Source: Adiantum capillus-veneris (lineage: Eukaryota > Streptophyta > Polypodiopsida > Polypodiales > Pteridaceae). Taken from it: a DNA stretch of 64,000 nt. The translations under genes and the position numbers were made by a program. This document shows, one piece after another, positions 20,478-32,379 of this stretch. The stretch is taken from positions 124,027,043-124,091,042 of the forward strand of contig CM043960.1 in NCBI GenBank assembly GCA_014529385.2, in the 5' to 3' direction. How positions within the stretch are numbered: the first letter of the stretch is position 1; every line of letters begins with the position of its first letter. Under the pieces are notes generated by a model. The model was not told where the DNA came from. It did not search any database and was given only the letters and a program-made list of their open reading frames with translations.

Positions 20478-21837
20478 CTCGCTAGGGGGAGTGCAACTAA
20501 TTAGGTTAGGGTTCCTTATGTTTTTTGTTGTGTTCAATAAGTGTTGGTACCTTTTCCCACTAATGTGCCTCCTGGAGGTATTCCTTTGTTTCCTAGTGTG
20601 TACAGGAGCGTGTTGCTATTGATAGGATTTGGACCTTCATGGAACCTTTCTCTCGTTCACACTTCAGATCAAGCGCCACCATCAACACAAACAAGTGTTT
20701 CTTGTCCATTAGTATTGTCCCGTATCTTTTTTGCATCTATGATTGTCTGCTTTGATTGTGATTGGTAGCATAATATCCAGCACATTTGCTTAGTATCAAA
20801 CATTTAATTCAATGTCTTTTTTGTCATAATCCCTTGTCTAGGTTTAAACATCAAGCAAGTCCGACTAAGCTAGTTTGACCAAGTTAGGTGTTAGAGATCT
20901 TCTCTTAATACCATGGGGAATGCCTTCCTAATAATTAATGGTTACTTAGGTTCTTAATCCGATTTAGGCAGCATTGTGTGAAATGTACTAGGGCTTTCTA
21001 GTGGGCTTGACCCTATTGACCTTTAGCTTAAGTATTATAAAGGGAGTTTACTAGTGTGATGAGCCTGGGGAGGTGTATCAGTGTTATATGACCCCCCAAA
21101 GTTACAAAATTAAAATGATGAAAATGAACAAAAAAAAAATCAAAGTGCCACATTGTAAAATCTTAAGCTGGAAGAGAAATCTCAGCTTGATTGGGTACTT
21201 CACTCACATGTATCGCCTATGGTACTAGAGCCCTAGAGGTTCCCAGTATGGGCGCATCTTCTTGAAAAGCAAAAAACCCAAGGCATACAAAATAAGCACA
21301 CACATCAAAATTGAATCACTGTGAAAAGAATTTGGGGGGTCAAAGAAAAAGTAATCAGTCAAGCGATGATTTCATGAGAAATTCCTTTTATGATAGCTTA
21401 ACTACAAGGTCTTCTAGATATAGCCTCTAGTCAGCCCTCGAACATGAATACTTGGCTCTCACGATTAAACAACTTAATTGACCACAGAAAATTAAGAAGC
21501 TTACCCATGGTATTAATATTCGATCTCTAGTGCCTTTCGACCGTCAAATTAGCGACCCCAGACTTGTTTAATTTTTTTACCTTTACATCTGTTTATGCAT
21601 TTGATTACATTGCAATTTAATGTTCATTGCTGACAAATTGTTTGAAATTCTTTTACCAATCAATTTGTCTACCTAAAACTGCATATGCTTTTTAATCACT
21701 TATGAGAATGCAATTACTGTGCCAATGTTGTTTGATTTTGCAGTGACTGAAGAAGGCTAAGGACATTCATCTCAAATGCTCTTCCACCTCGACGAACGAG
21801 CTTCAACTCAATAGCTTCCGAGGACGGAATCTACATC
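20478..21837 (+). other. Gypsy I 3' non-coding region
   Basis: About 1.36 kb with no supported coding sequence; one 75-codon ORF at 20541-20768 has no recognisable content. It ends at the PPT. Long 3' untranslated segments occur in large plant Ty3 elements. Confidence 0.6.
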
Positions 21838-21850
21838 AGGAAGGGGGGCA
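21838..21850 (+). promoter_or_regulatory. Gypsy I polypurine tract
   Basis: AGGAAGGGGGGCA directly before the 3' LTR start TGTTAACCC. Confidence 0.9.
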
Positions 21851-22505
<655 letters not shown>

Positions 22506-22951
22506 CTTGCTCAAGAAGGGAGGTCCTCAAGCTAGCTATAAATGGATGGTATTATTAATTGCAATTGAGTAAGTAGAATAGGGATCTTTCAGCCTTGCAG
22601 TGTGGCTGCCTTCGTGCAGATAACGGGGCATCACCGTCAAGAGCTATGGTCTTAATAGTGGAGTCCTACAGAGCTTGCCTACGCCTACGGCTTAACCACT
22701 ATTGAGCTATTAGAAGCTTGACAGGAGCCAGTACTGTTTTGGTGTTGAAAGAACCTCTCTTCTATTCCTTGCAATTAATGATATTCGAGCCACGGGTACA
22801 GTAGCTTGAGTGCTTTTCTAAAGGGGTAAAGAGGAGAAACAACTAGCGCTTGAAGTGCCAAAGTACACCTAAAAATTGTTAGAATGACTGATAATAGTTA
22901 ATAGAGTGAAATTAATGTTGATAGCTTTGATTTTGCTAATGAGCAGGCTAT
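22506..22951 (+). other. remaining internal sequence of the L1 element right of Gypsy I
   Basis: After removing Gypsy I and one TSD copy, this continues from 8790 and so belongs to the L1 element's leader or internal region. No ORF, no pol similarity. It stops where an L2 LTR begins at about 22952. Confidence 0.5.
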
Positions 22952-23794
22952 TGTTGAGCCTTATTTTTTAAGAGTTATGAAATGCTACGGATTATGGTTA
23001 GAAACATCAATTGTAATAAGTAGGTAGTTTAGTTGCAGAAGTCGGGGTGCAATGGCACTTCCAGATTGTACATACAAAGCCATTTGACCCCTCAAACTCT
23101 ATGTTAGGTTTAACCTAAGGTTACCTTAGTATATAAGGTACCTAGGTAATTTTGTAACAACAACTTTATCATAATCATAAGTTTTAAGCTAGCGTCAACT
23201 GTGTGTGAGAGAGGAAGAGAGTGAGTGTGAGCTTCATCCTAGCGCTACTCCCCGCTCGCTCATCGCATTGGCGACAACACCATTGTGCTAGCCTCGGCAA
23301 GAGCTACACGACAACGCAAGCATTCCTCACGGAACGGAGCATATGTGCTTGCCCATCTACGAGCTACTCATGGTCGTATGTATATCAAACGATCTCTATT
23401 TTCTGCCTGCAAGTAGTCGTTAGAATCGTAGCAACATAAGCTATCCATAGGTACTCATAGATTTTGTTTCGGGCACTTTCAAAATTCTGCTCTATCTTTC
23501 TACGTGTTTTTCGCAGATGGGTCTAGAGGTAGGATTTCAAGTGTAGAGACTTAGGGACAGGTGTATCCTAGTGAGGGGATGGTGTTCCTTACTTTTCGAA
23601 CGATTTTGGCATGATTTAGTGGGTTTCCTTTCGTTGTGTGTATGTGGGTAGGTGGTGTAGTTGAGAGCAGTGAGATTCTAGATTGTGGTTTGGTTGGCCT
23701 TCTAGAGTGTTGTATGTGTAGGATGGTCATATGTGTCCTTGATCTAGGTTGTGTTGCATGCACTTTATGGGTGGTGTGATTCGCTCCTGCAACA
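22952..23794 (+). repeat. L2-family LTR, plus orientation
   Basis: 843 bp similar to the L2 LTRs on the minus strand at 25633-32194 and 37186-38121. Shared features are the block TTTTTAAGAGTTATGAAAT, the GAGAGAGGAAGAGAGTGAG run near 23205 and the end TGTGATTCGCTCCTGCAACA. The start lacks about 45 bp found in the other copies, so the left edge may be truncated. No target duplication matches its flanks. Confidence 0.75.
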
Positions 23795-25632
23795 TTGGAG
23801 ACATTATACGTGTATGAAGTTTAACTGGTTAGAATGAAGTGAGTTTTACTCCAAGGTTCCTCACTACACCAGTAAGTCACAACAAGTTTTAAAATTGAAT
23901 TTTGATAATTTTTGAGCAAGTTATGGCCAATACAAGCATTTACTTGCCTAGACGCGTCTTATGGTCTTTGCAAGCCCAAAAATGCTTCAAATTTGATGAA
24001 ATTTGGCCCATATGCAACCTAAATGCTGTAGATCACAAGGGTGCACTCAGTTGTAACTTTTGACCTCAGATCTGGCCTCTAAGACTTCATACGTGTATAA
24101 TGTCTTTTGCTCAGATTTTAGTTATGTTTCTACCAGAGGTGCCTCTTAGTGTGTGGAACAAGAATATGTGCTCACAACAAATTTTGGATGTCAAAATTGC
24201 ACAAAATCATCAATTTTACAATGAAATCCCCTGAAAGAGTAAAATCCCCTCAGTTTTCAATCTATATGTTCAAATGACATGAAATTTGGTGTATATGCTC
24301 AACACAACATGCAGAAGATGGGTATAATGTCAAAAGTTCAAAATTGCTGCCATAATTTATTCACAAGCATCCCCAAGGCTCTAGCACTAGCTTTCAAGCA
24401 CTTCTATCAATTTTCATGCAAAAACTCAAGTTTTTCTATTTTCCTATTTCTGACACTCCACCTTTTGCCTTTTGGGTGTCCAGAGTAGGTCAAAACTCTA
24501 GTTTCATTGTATACTTAGGGTAAATGCCCCCTTTTGAACACATTGGTGCAGTCAGATTTTCAAAATTTTGTCTCAGGATGGTGCTGGAGACTTTATACGC
24601 GTATAAAGTCTACTGTCTCAGATTTTAGATCTATTTCTATTCTAAGTTCCCCTTATCATTAGCAACATGTACATGTGTTTATAGGAAAATTTAAAGCTCA
24701 AAAGTGCTCACAAACACAAGTTTTTGCTTTTTCAGTCAAACCCACTCTATCTTCTGGCTTTTGGTCCCCAAATCTATGCCAAAACTCCCCACTCAAGGTG
24801 TTCCTAGGGTGTAACTACTCATTTGAACACTCTGGTATAGTCAGTTTCCACAGGTTTGGTCTCTTTTTAGCCCTGGAGACTTCATACGCATATAAAGTCT
24901 AACCTTACAGAATTGATATTTTTATATGCAGGGTCCTTTTTGATGCCTTCTTTTGTCCTCAGAGATCCTCAGCCATGCAAAATATTTTGATGAGCCTTGT
25001 TTTACATTGTTTCAACCAAGAATCACTCTCTTTTCAAAAGTTCAATTCAACGAATAAAGTCAAGCAAATTTCCATTAATGGACAACTCAAGATCAAGATC
25101 AATTCACCTACCTAAAGCTACTTCTAAACATAAAAAAAATTGGCTTTTGCAATTGTGAGTAGATAAGCACTTAACTGACACAAACAGACTAGCCAATGCT
25201 TTACCACCTCTTCAGCCACTCAAGCTCCCAAACTAACACATTTCTAAACGAATTCTGGCATGTTCTATTGCAGTTGTTAGGACCTTTTTCATGATGGATT
25301 GTGATTTTGGTACCTTGTCGGATTGCGACCAGACTTTCTAGGATAGTGCCCCTAGGTGTCCTAGACCTGCTCCTAAAGTTTCGTTGCATTTCAAGTCCGT
25401 TCGAGTGCTGAAATGGTGTGATGACCTAGAGCTGTGAGAAAGGACATAGGCAGATTTCCCTGATCATTGAGTGTTGGTTTGCTTGTTGAGTTGGTATGTT
25501 TGCTTGTTAAGGTTCACTTCTTGATATTGACGATCTCAAAGAGTCTCTGAGCCCCATCTGAGTCACTTCCCTGAGTATTGACATTATATTAGTACCAAAA
25601 AGCTATGATGCAGACGTTCATCGCGGCGACAA
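23795..25632. repeat. P-family non-coding repeat with 22-bp palindromes (copy 1)
   Basis: An 1.84-kb AT-rich stretch with no supported gene, lying between two L2 LTRs of opposite orientation. Its first ~450 bp match 49890-50330 closely, and 24240-24310 continues as 55400-55450 does. Four palindromic motifs lie at 23800-23820, 24083-24104, 24589-24610 and 24878-24899. The one at 24589 is a perfect palindrome with arms GACTTTATACG. Confidence 0.75.
24589..24610. repeat. perfect 22-bp palindrome of the P family
   Basis: Arm GACTTTATACG followed by its exact reverse complement, with ACGCGT at the centre. Eight imperfect relatives occur in the window. Each sits after a similar phrase such as CTGGAGAC or CTAAGAC. 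Confidence 0.9.
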
Positions 25633-26479
25633 TGTGTAGACACGATCTCGCGAATCACACCACTTATAAAGTGCATGCAACACAACCTAGATCAACATAA
25701 TGTCAATTGAGGACACATAGGACACGATAGGCACAAAGAGGAAATTTTGTTAGCTTGTCAGGCTGAGACCATCCTACAGATACAACACTCTGGAAGGCCA
25801 ACCAAACCACACTCTAGAATCTCACTGCTCAAAACTACACCACCTACCCACATACACACAACAGAAGGAAACCCACTAAATCATGCTAGAATCATACAAA
25901 ACTTAAGGAACACGATCCCCTCACCAGGATACACCTGTCCCTAAGTCTCCACACTCAAAATCTTAGCTCTAGACCCATCTGCGAAAAATGCATGTAAAGA
26001 CAAAGCAGAATTTTGAAAGTGCCCAAAACTGAAATCTATGAGTACCTATGCGTAGCTTATGTCGCTATGATTCTAACGGTTACTTGCAAGCAGAAAACAT
26101 ACATCATTTGATATACTTACGGCCACAAGTAGCTCGTAGATGTGCAAGCGCATATGCTCCGTTCCGTGAGAAATGCTTGGCGTTGTCGCGTAGCTCTTGC
26201 CGAGGCTAGCACGAGAGTGTTGTCACTTCTCCAATGCGATGAACGAGTGGGGAGTAGTGCCAGGATGAAGCTCACACTCACTCTCTTCCTCTCTCACACA
26301 CAGTCGACGCTAGCTTAAAACTTATGATTATGATAAAGTTGTTTTTACAAAATGACCTAGGTACCTTATATACTAAGGTCACCTTATGTTAAACCTAAAA
26401 TAGAGTTTGAGGGGTCAAATGGCTTTGTATGTACAATCTGGAAGTGCCATTGCACCCCGGCTTTTGCAACTAAACTACC

Positions 26480-26696
26480 TGAAGTCACGGAGCGAAGCAT
26501 AGATCGACTCACACACACACAGAGAGATACACAGAGAGCTTACACAGTACGCAGAGAAGTCGTTTTAAGGGTTATATCCCAAAACCTTATTATCCACAAA
26601 AGTATATGTGAGTATATACAAAGAGTTAATGATAGTGAGTTAGGCGGGCGGGCGGCCATATCCGTATAAGAGGTCACTTGGCCTTTAATCCCAACA
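26480..26696 (-). repeat. Copia B 3' LTR
   Basis: 217 bp, TGAAGTCACGG to CCCAACA on the plus strand. It has only a short CA run (about 26510-26521). The 5' copy has 116 bp of CA at the same place. Confidence 0.93.
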
Positions 26697-26707
26697 ACCT
26701 CCCACTT
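26697..26707 (-). promoter_or_regulatory. Copia B polypurine tract
   Basis: AAGTGGGAGGT in minus sense, adjacent to the 3' LTR. The identical tract borders the Copia C LTR at 40172-40182. Confidence 0.85.
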
Positions 26708-26791
26708 AAAGTCCAATGTGGCACTTTAAGTAACTGTAAATCTATGAACATAAATGTACAAAGATTTACATGGCTGCCATCTATCCAATGC

Positions 26792-28324
26792 TCAATAACT
26801 CACGAAATGCACAAAGCCCTCTCCTGGAAGTTCTTTTGTGAGTAGATCAACAGGATTGTCCTTGGTGTGGATCTTCAGCAGTTGTATCTGCTTGTCTTCA
26901 AGTACTTCCCTAATGAAGTGATATTTCACATAAATATTCTTAGTCTTCGAATGGAACACTGGATTCTTTGCCAATTGTATAGCACTTTGACTATCACAAT
27001 ATAACTCTGGCATATCTACTTTGATTCCCAAGTCTGCTACCAATATACCAAGCCAAATAGCTTCTTTGCATGCCTCATTTGCTGCAACATACTCAACTTC
27101 TGTAGTAGACTGCGTAACACAATCTTGTAATCGAGATCGCCATGATATGGAACCTCCAGCCAATGTAAAGACATAGCCTGATGTAGATCTCCTCTTATCC
27201 AAGTCTCCTGCATAATCTAAGTCAGTGTATCCTCTGACACTCAAATCCTGACTACCATAGCATATGCGCATACTCTTTGTATGTTTTAAGTATTTCATGA
27301 TACCTTTCACTGCCTCCCAATGTTTCTTGCCGGGATTTGACATATATCTACTAACCACTCCCACTGCAAATGCAATATCTGGACGTGTAGAAATCATTGC
27401 ATACATCAAACTACCCACTGCAGACGCATATGGAATCTTATCCATTTCAGCCTGTTCTTCCTCAGACACAGGACAATCTTGTTTGCTAAGTTTCACATAT
27501 GGTGGCAATGGAACACTCAATGCCTTTCCCTTCTCCATAATGAAACATTGCAAAACCTTGTCAATATACTCTGTTTAAGATAACCAAATCAACTTCTTTG
27601 ATCTGTCTCTCTCAATGCGCATACCAAGTATATGACTTGCCTCACCCATGTATTTCATGTCAAACGATTTTGCCATCTTTGACTTCAAAGCTGAAATTTC
27701 TTCCAAAATAAGGATCAGCCAACTGCCATCCTTAGCCTTCTTTGTATATAGACAGTGATCGAACTCACTACGTTTGTAGCCTTGAGAAAGCATAAACTGG
27801 TGGAACTTATGGTACCATGCCCTCGGTGATTGTTTTAAGCCATAAAGACTATTTAACAACTGGCATACCAAATCTTCCTTGCCTTTCTCAACAAACCCCT
27901 CTGGCTGCTGCATGTAAATTTCCACATCTAAATCACCATGCAAGAACGCTGTCTTGACATCCATTTGGTGCAACACCAAATCCAATATGGCAACCAATGC
28001 AAGAAAGCATCTCAATGTAGTCATCTTGACCACTGGAGAGAAGACTTCATCAAAGTCAATGCCTTGTTCTTGCTTAAAGCCCTCGGCAACAAGCCTTGCT
28101 TTGTACTTTGGCTGACTATCATGAGCGGTGATCTTATACCTGTAAACCCATTTACATGGTAGATCCTTTTTGCCCTATGGTAATTTAACTAGCTTCCATG
28201 TCTGGTTTTTATGCAGATCTGTTATCTCTGACTGCATGGCCAACTGCCATTTTTTTCGAGTCAACCACTTGTAATGCTTCCTTGTAACAAGATGGTTCTC
28301 CGCAATCTGTGACCATGACATAAT
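26792..28324 (-). pseudogene. Copia B RT and RNase H, YVDD box deleted
   Basis: RT begins near 28240 (WQLAMQSEITDL) with a stop in the KLP-GKK region. It continues with MDVKTAFLHGDLDVEIYMQQPEGF and SLYGLKQSPRAWYHKF. In Copia C the next segment is LILILYVDDMLIAGKHLEEIS. Here it reads LILILEEIS, so 12 residues including the catalytic YVDD are missing in frame (near 27706). A TAA ends the frame at 27575 where Copia C has Gln. The RNase H segment 26792-27553 has the S-to-L change RGYTDLDYAG and retains TEVEYVA and YCDSQSA. The enzyme cannot be functional. Confidence 0.93.
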
Positions 28325-29797
28325 TTAGAGATGCACATAACGATCAAGTGGTTTGGAGACACGCTCAGAACGTCTCACCACAACTGATTCTGTCTCTCTA
28401 GCCACTATAGGCTGTTCCTGAGCCTGACCATGCTGTCTTGATGTGCTAGCACTAGGTCCATCTTCCCTGAAGACAACTCTTCTGATCTCCCCTGTCTTCT
28501 CTGGCTTGGCGTGAAACTTGGCTTCATTGAAATGCACATCATTGCTACGAATAACTTTTCTGGACTCAGGATCCCAAAGCCAGTAACCCATCTCGCCCGA
28601 TTCTCCGTAGCCAAGAAATATACACTTCTTGCTCTTTGGTTCTAACTTATTCCTGAACTCCTTAGGAATATGGCTATAAGCTTCACAACCAAAGACTCTG
28701 AGATGCTTATACGAAGGTGCCTTGCCTGTCCATAGAATCTTAGCCACTTCACTCTTATCCAGAGCCCTACTAGGAGACCTGTTGATCAAATGGTCTGCTG
28801 TAGCCACTGCTTCAACCCAAAATCCATCAGGCAACTCAGCATTTGACAACATGCTTATGACCTTCTCTTGTATGGTCCTATTCATACATTCTGCAACCCC
28901 ATTCTGTAAAGGATTATATGGTGCAGTAAGTTCCTGCTTAATCCCTTTTGCTTCACAAAAGTCTTGAAAAGCTTTGGAAACGTACTCTCCACCATTGTCA
29001 GTTCTCAAGCACTTCAGCTTTTGACCACTCTGATTCTCCACAAGCTGCAAGAATGTCTTAAATACCTTGAGAACCTCATCCTTGTGCTTCAAGAAGTAAA
29101 TCCATACTTTGCGAGAATAGTCATCTATGAATGTACAAAAGTACGCTGCTCCCCCTAGTGACAAACTAGGCATTGGTCCGCATAGATCACTGTGCACAAG
29201 AGCTAACCGTTCGTCCCTACGATTCCTCTTTGATCTGTGCGGTTCCTGTGTTTGCTTACCATAAACACAATGCTCACAAAACTCGAAATCTTGAAATGAA
29301 AATCTAGGCAAATAACCATAATGAGAAAGTATTTCCATTCCTCTTTTTGACATATGTTTCAGCCTACGATGCCACAGTGACACACTTGGCTGCTCAATCA
29401 CATTAATTACATGGTTTTTAACCTTTGAAACATGTAAAGTGTACAGAGTTCCTGACTTGCTGCCATGTGCTATAGTCATCGAACCTTTGGAGATCTTCCA
29501 AGCGCTGTTCCCAAAAACTGTCACATAACCCGCATCATCCAACTTCCTTGTACTGATCAAGCTCTTTCGGATTGCTGGAACATGTCTGACATTCTTGAGC
29601 CATAAAGAAGAACCATTTTGAAACTTCAACTGCACATCTTCCACTCCAAGTTTGTCACAAACCTGCTCATTGCCAAGTTTGACATAATCTTTAGTAGTCA
29701 CATATGATGTAAACCACTCTTTGTGCGGAGAAACATGTAAAGATGCCCCTGAGTCGATAATCCAATCACTCATAGCATGTCCATCTTCTGCAGTCAA
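28325..29797 (-). CDS. Copia B protease (C-terminal part) and integrase, open frame
   Basis: A 490-codon open stretch in minus sense. Residues 10-20 are the retropepsin active site SDWIIDSGASLHVS (DSGA). The zinc-binding GAG-pre-integrase region is SLWHRRLKHMSKRG with FCEHCVYGKQ. The integrase core shows LVHSDLCGPM, RTDNGGEYV and LQNGVAECMNRT, so the D, D, E residues are present. The C-terminal KHLRVFGCEAY and FLGYGESGEMGYWLWDP motifs are typical. It ends at a stop at 28325 within the linker to RT. It is the best-kept coding part of the element but depends on a broken RT. Confidence 0.92.
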   Translation of the reverse strand: MTAEDGHAMSDWIIDSGASLHVSPHKEWFTSYVTTKDYVKLGNEQVCDKLGVEDVQLKFQNGSSLWLKNVRHVPAIRKSLISTRKLDDAGYVTVFGNSAWKISKGSMTIAHGSKSGTLYTLHVSKVKNHVINVIEQPSVSLWHRRLKHMSKRGMEILSHYGYLPRFSFQDFEFCEHCVYGKQTQEPHRSKRNRRDERLALVHSDLCGPMPSLSLGGAAYFCTFIDDYSRKVWIYFLKHKDEVLKVFKTFLQLVENQSGQKLKCLRTDNGGEYVSKAFQDFCEAKGIKQELTAPYNPLQNGVAECMNRTIQEKVISMLSNAELPDGFWVEAVATADHLINRSPSRALDKSEVAKILWTGKAPSYKHLRVFGCEAYSHIPKEFRNKLEPKSKKCIFLGYGESGEMGYWLWDPESRKVIRSNDVHFNEAKFHAKPEKTGEIRRVVFREDGPSASTSRQHGQAQEQPIVARETESVVVRRSERVSKPLDRYVHL

Positions 29798-30711
29798 GAA
29801 AACAGAATCAAGATTGCTTGTGAGGAAGATGTCACCAGGCTACTATACCAGAATCACTGTCTGAACCAGATCCTGTGACATTCACCTCTTCAATCTTCAC
29901 ACTGAGCTCTTCTTTTCATCTTGCTCAGAACTCTTTGTTTTGCCTTTTTCTTGTTTCCACTTCGTACAGTCTCTCTTCATGTGATCCTTCTTGCCACAAT
30001 GGTAGCATTCTATGTCATCCTTTGACTTCGAGTCACGAGACTTACTTCGGTTTTGTGCCTTCTTATCCTTCTTCTCTTTAGACTATTGTCTTCCTCGAAC
30101 GACCAAAGCACTATTGCCTTTGCCTTTGTCAATGTTCTTCTTGTTAACTTCCTCTGTGAGTAAGCTGCCTTCTACATTGGCACTTGTAAGACCTTCTGGA
30201 GTGACAAAATTACTTAACGCTGTGCGAAAAGTATCCCAACTGTCTGGCAAAGTGATTAAGAGAAACATAGCCTTCACTGAATCTGGAAAGACTATCTCCT
30301 GTGTTGTTAGCTGACTGAAAATTGTGTGAAATTTATTGAGATGATTTGACATGGCTGTCCCTTCCTTCATCTTCAAATCCACCAATTTCTTGAGCAAGTA
30401 AATCTGAGAAGCAGCACTTTGTTTCTCGTACATACCATATAGCTTTTGCCATACGCCATATGCTGTAGTCTCTTCTGCTACGTTGAAGTAAACATTTTTG
30501 CCAGTGTCAGCATGATTGTGGAACAAGCTAAGTCGTCAATCTCTTCCCATTCATCTTCAGCCATACCTTCTTGTCTCTCCCCTTTGAGCTTCAGTGGATT
30601 CACTTGTTTTTTCTGCACCAAAACCTGCCAAATCTGCTTCTTCCAGAATGGAAAGTTTGTGCCATCCAGCTTCTTTATGTTGTAAAGAGTCTCACTCTGA
30701 GAAGATGCCAT
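29798..30711 (-). pseudogene. Copia B gag (broken)
   Basis: The start is ATG at 30711 (MASSQSETLYNIKKL), a typical gag start of this copia group. The capsid domain includes NFPFWKKQIWQVLVQKK and, in the 30083-30526 frame, TAYGVWQKLYGMYEKQSAASQ and LITLPDSWDTFRTAL. A frameshift joins the two frames between 30478 and 30526. A stop at about 30083 lies before the zinc knuckle (minus-sense CYHCGKKDHMKRDC around 29970-30010). Confidence 0.85.
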
Positions 30712-31755
30712 ATCTACCAAACTGTTTACTTCTGGGAAAAATCCGACAGAGTTTCCCCTATAAACTGGCCTCTGTACACAGTAAACAAGCTGTAAACAAC
30801 AAGCTGAACACCTTTCCTCAGGAACTGTCAATATTTTGAAAATTTTGACAGAGTCTCCCCTGTAAACTGAGCTCTGGGAACCAAAAGATAGCTCAAAAAA
30901 CAATCATACATAGCTGACCAATGACAAATCTGAAAATCTCTGTAATATACTATCCTGTAAGCATGCACTGTCTGCTGTTTGGGCGAGGACAGAACCTGTA
31001 TTTGTCTCAAGACTGAACCCTGAACAATGCCTCAACGGCCTGACACATAAGATGCAATCCAGTGTCTACACAAAGTCATACATCCTATGGGATAAAAGTC
31101 ACCGAAGAGGATGCGTGTAGAGGGGAACTCCAGCAACCTAATCCACCTCACACTGGGTAACCCAGCCCCCAGTGCTTGGCTTCAAAAAACCTCACACACG
31201 ACCCTCACAAATGGCTCAACAAACTGCCCAGAACTAGCATACATCCTACAATAGACCAATCACTGTGCTATGACCATTGCGGCGGTTTGTCTGCTAGCGT
31301 GACTCACAACTAGCAGACCCACAATCACAGTACATCAATCTGCAATACATGCCAGTGGTGTCAAGCCGTCGTATGGCCACACCTCCCCTGGAACCTGGCA
31401 AGCACAAGAAGCAGCAATGCAGATTGCAATATATATATCTGATGATATATATGTGTACCTGGTCCATAGATGATGCTTGAAGACAAATGAGTGATGTATG
31501 TCGATGCCGATTTTGATGCCGACCACCTCCTGCTTGCCAATGTACACAAGACAAGTTTCTTTGCGGGTGAAACCTATCTTTTGATGTAGTGCTAATAAAA
31601 AAATTTTGAGGGCATAAACGGCTTCGAAAGGGGGCAAAACCCCAGGTCACCTACTGGAAATGCTCCCGAAATGCCGAGTGTGAATTTCCAAGCTCCTGAT
31701 CCATAATCTGCCTGAAAAGCGCGCGCACGCGATTACACAAAACCGCATTGAACCA
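30712..31755 (-). other. Copia B 5' leader
   Basis: About 1 kb between gag and PBS without a supported ORF. It repeats a motif around GGGGAAACTCTGTC / GGGGAGACTCTGTC (minus sense, near 30750 and 30855), also found in the Copia C leader near 44260 and 44340. Confidence 0.65.
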
Positions 31756-31769
31756 AGCTCTAATACCAA
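31756..31769 (-). promoter_or_regulatory. Copia B primer-binding site, initiator-Met type
   Basis: TGGTATTAGAGCTT in minus sense just inside the 5' LTR; one transition from the iMet PBS TGGTATCAGAGC. Confidence 0.85.
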
Positions 31770-31770
31770 T

Positions 31771-32085
<315 letters not shown>

Positions 32086-32194
32086 CTAGCTACTTATTAC
32101 AATTGATGTTTTTAACCATAATCCGCAATATTTCATAACTCTCAAAAAATAAGGCTTTGTTGAGTTATGTCGTGCGTTGACCCAACCTTCAACA

Positions 32195-32210
32195 CTCCCC
32201 CCCTCCGCGA
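32195..32210 (-). promoter_or_regulatory. L2 polypurine tract
   Basis: In minus sense TCGCGGAGGGGGGGAG, immediately before the LTR start TGTTGAAGG. Nearly the same tract precedes the LTRs at 38122 and 61026. Confidence 0.85.
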
Positions 32211-32230
32211 TCATGTCGTCCCTGACATGA
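32211..32230 (-). repeat. hairpin next to the L2 PPT (copy 1)
   Basis: TCATGTC and GACATGA arms of 7 bp around a 6-base loop GTCCCT (plus sense). The same 20 bp occurs next to the PPT at 38138-38157 and 61042-61061. Confidence 0.85.
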
Positions 32231-32379
32231 CGTGGTTGCCGATGTTGGTGCGGTCTTTGTTGTCATTTTGCTAATGTAAAGAAAGTATAGGCTGTAGCCT
32301 TTGCACGAGCTCGTCATGTTCGTCCAATCCGATGTACATAGTCTTCTCATGATTCAGGAAAATCATAAGTGATGACGAA

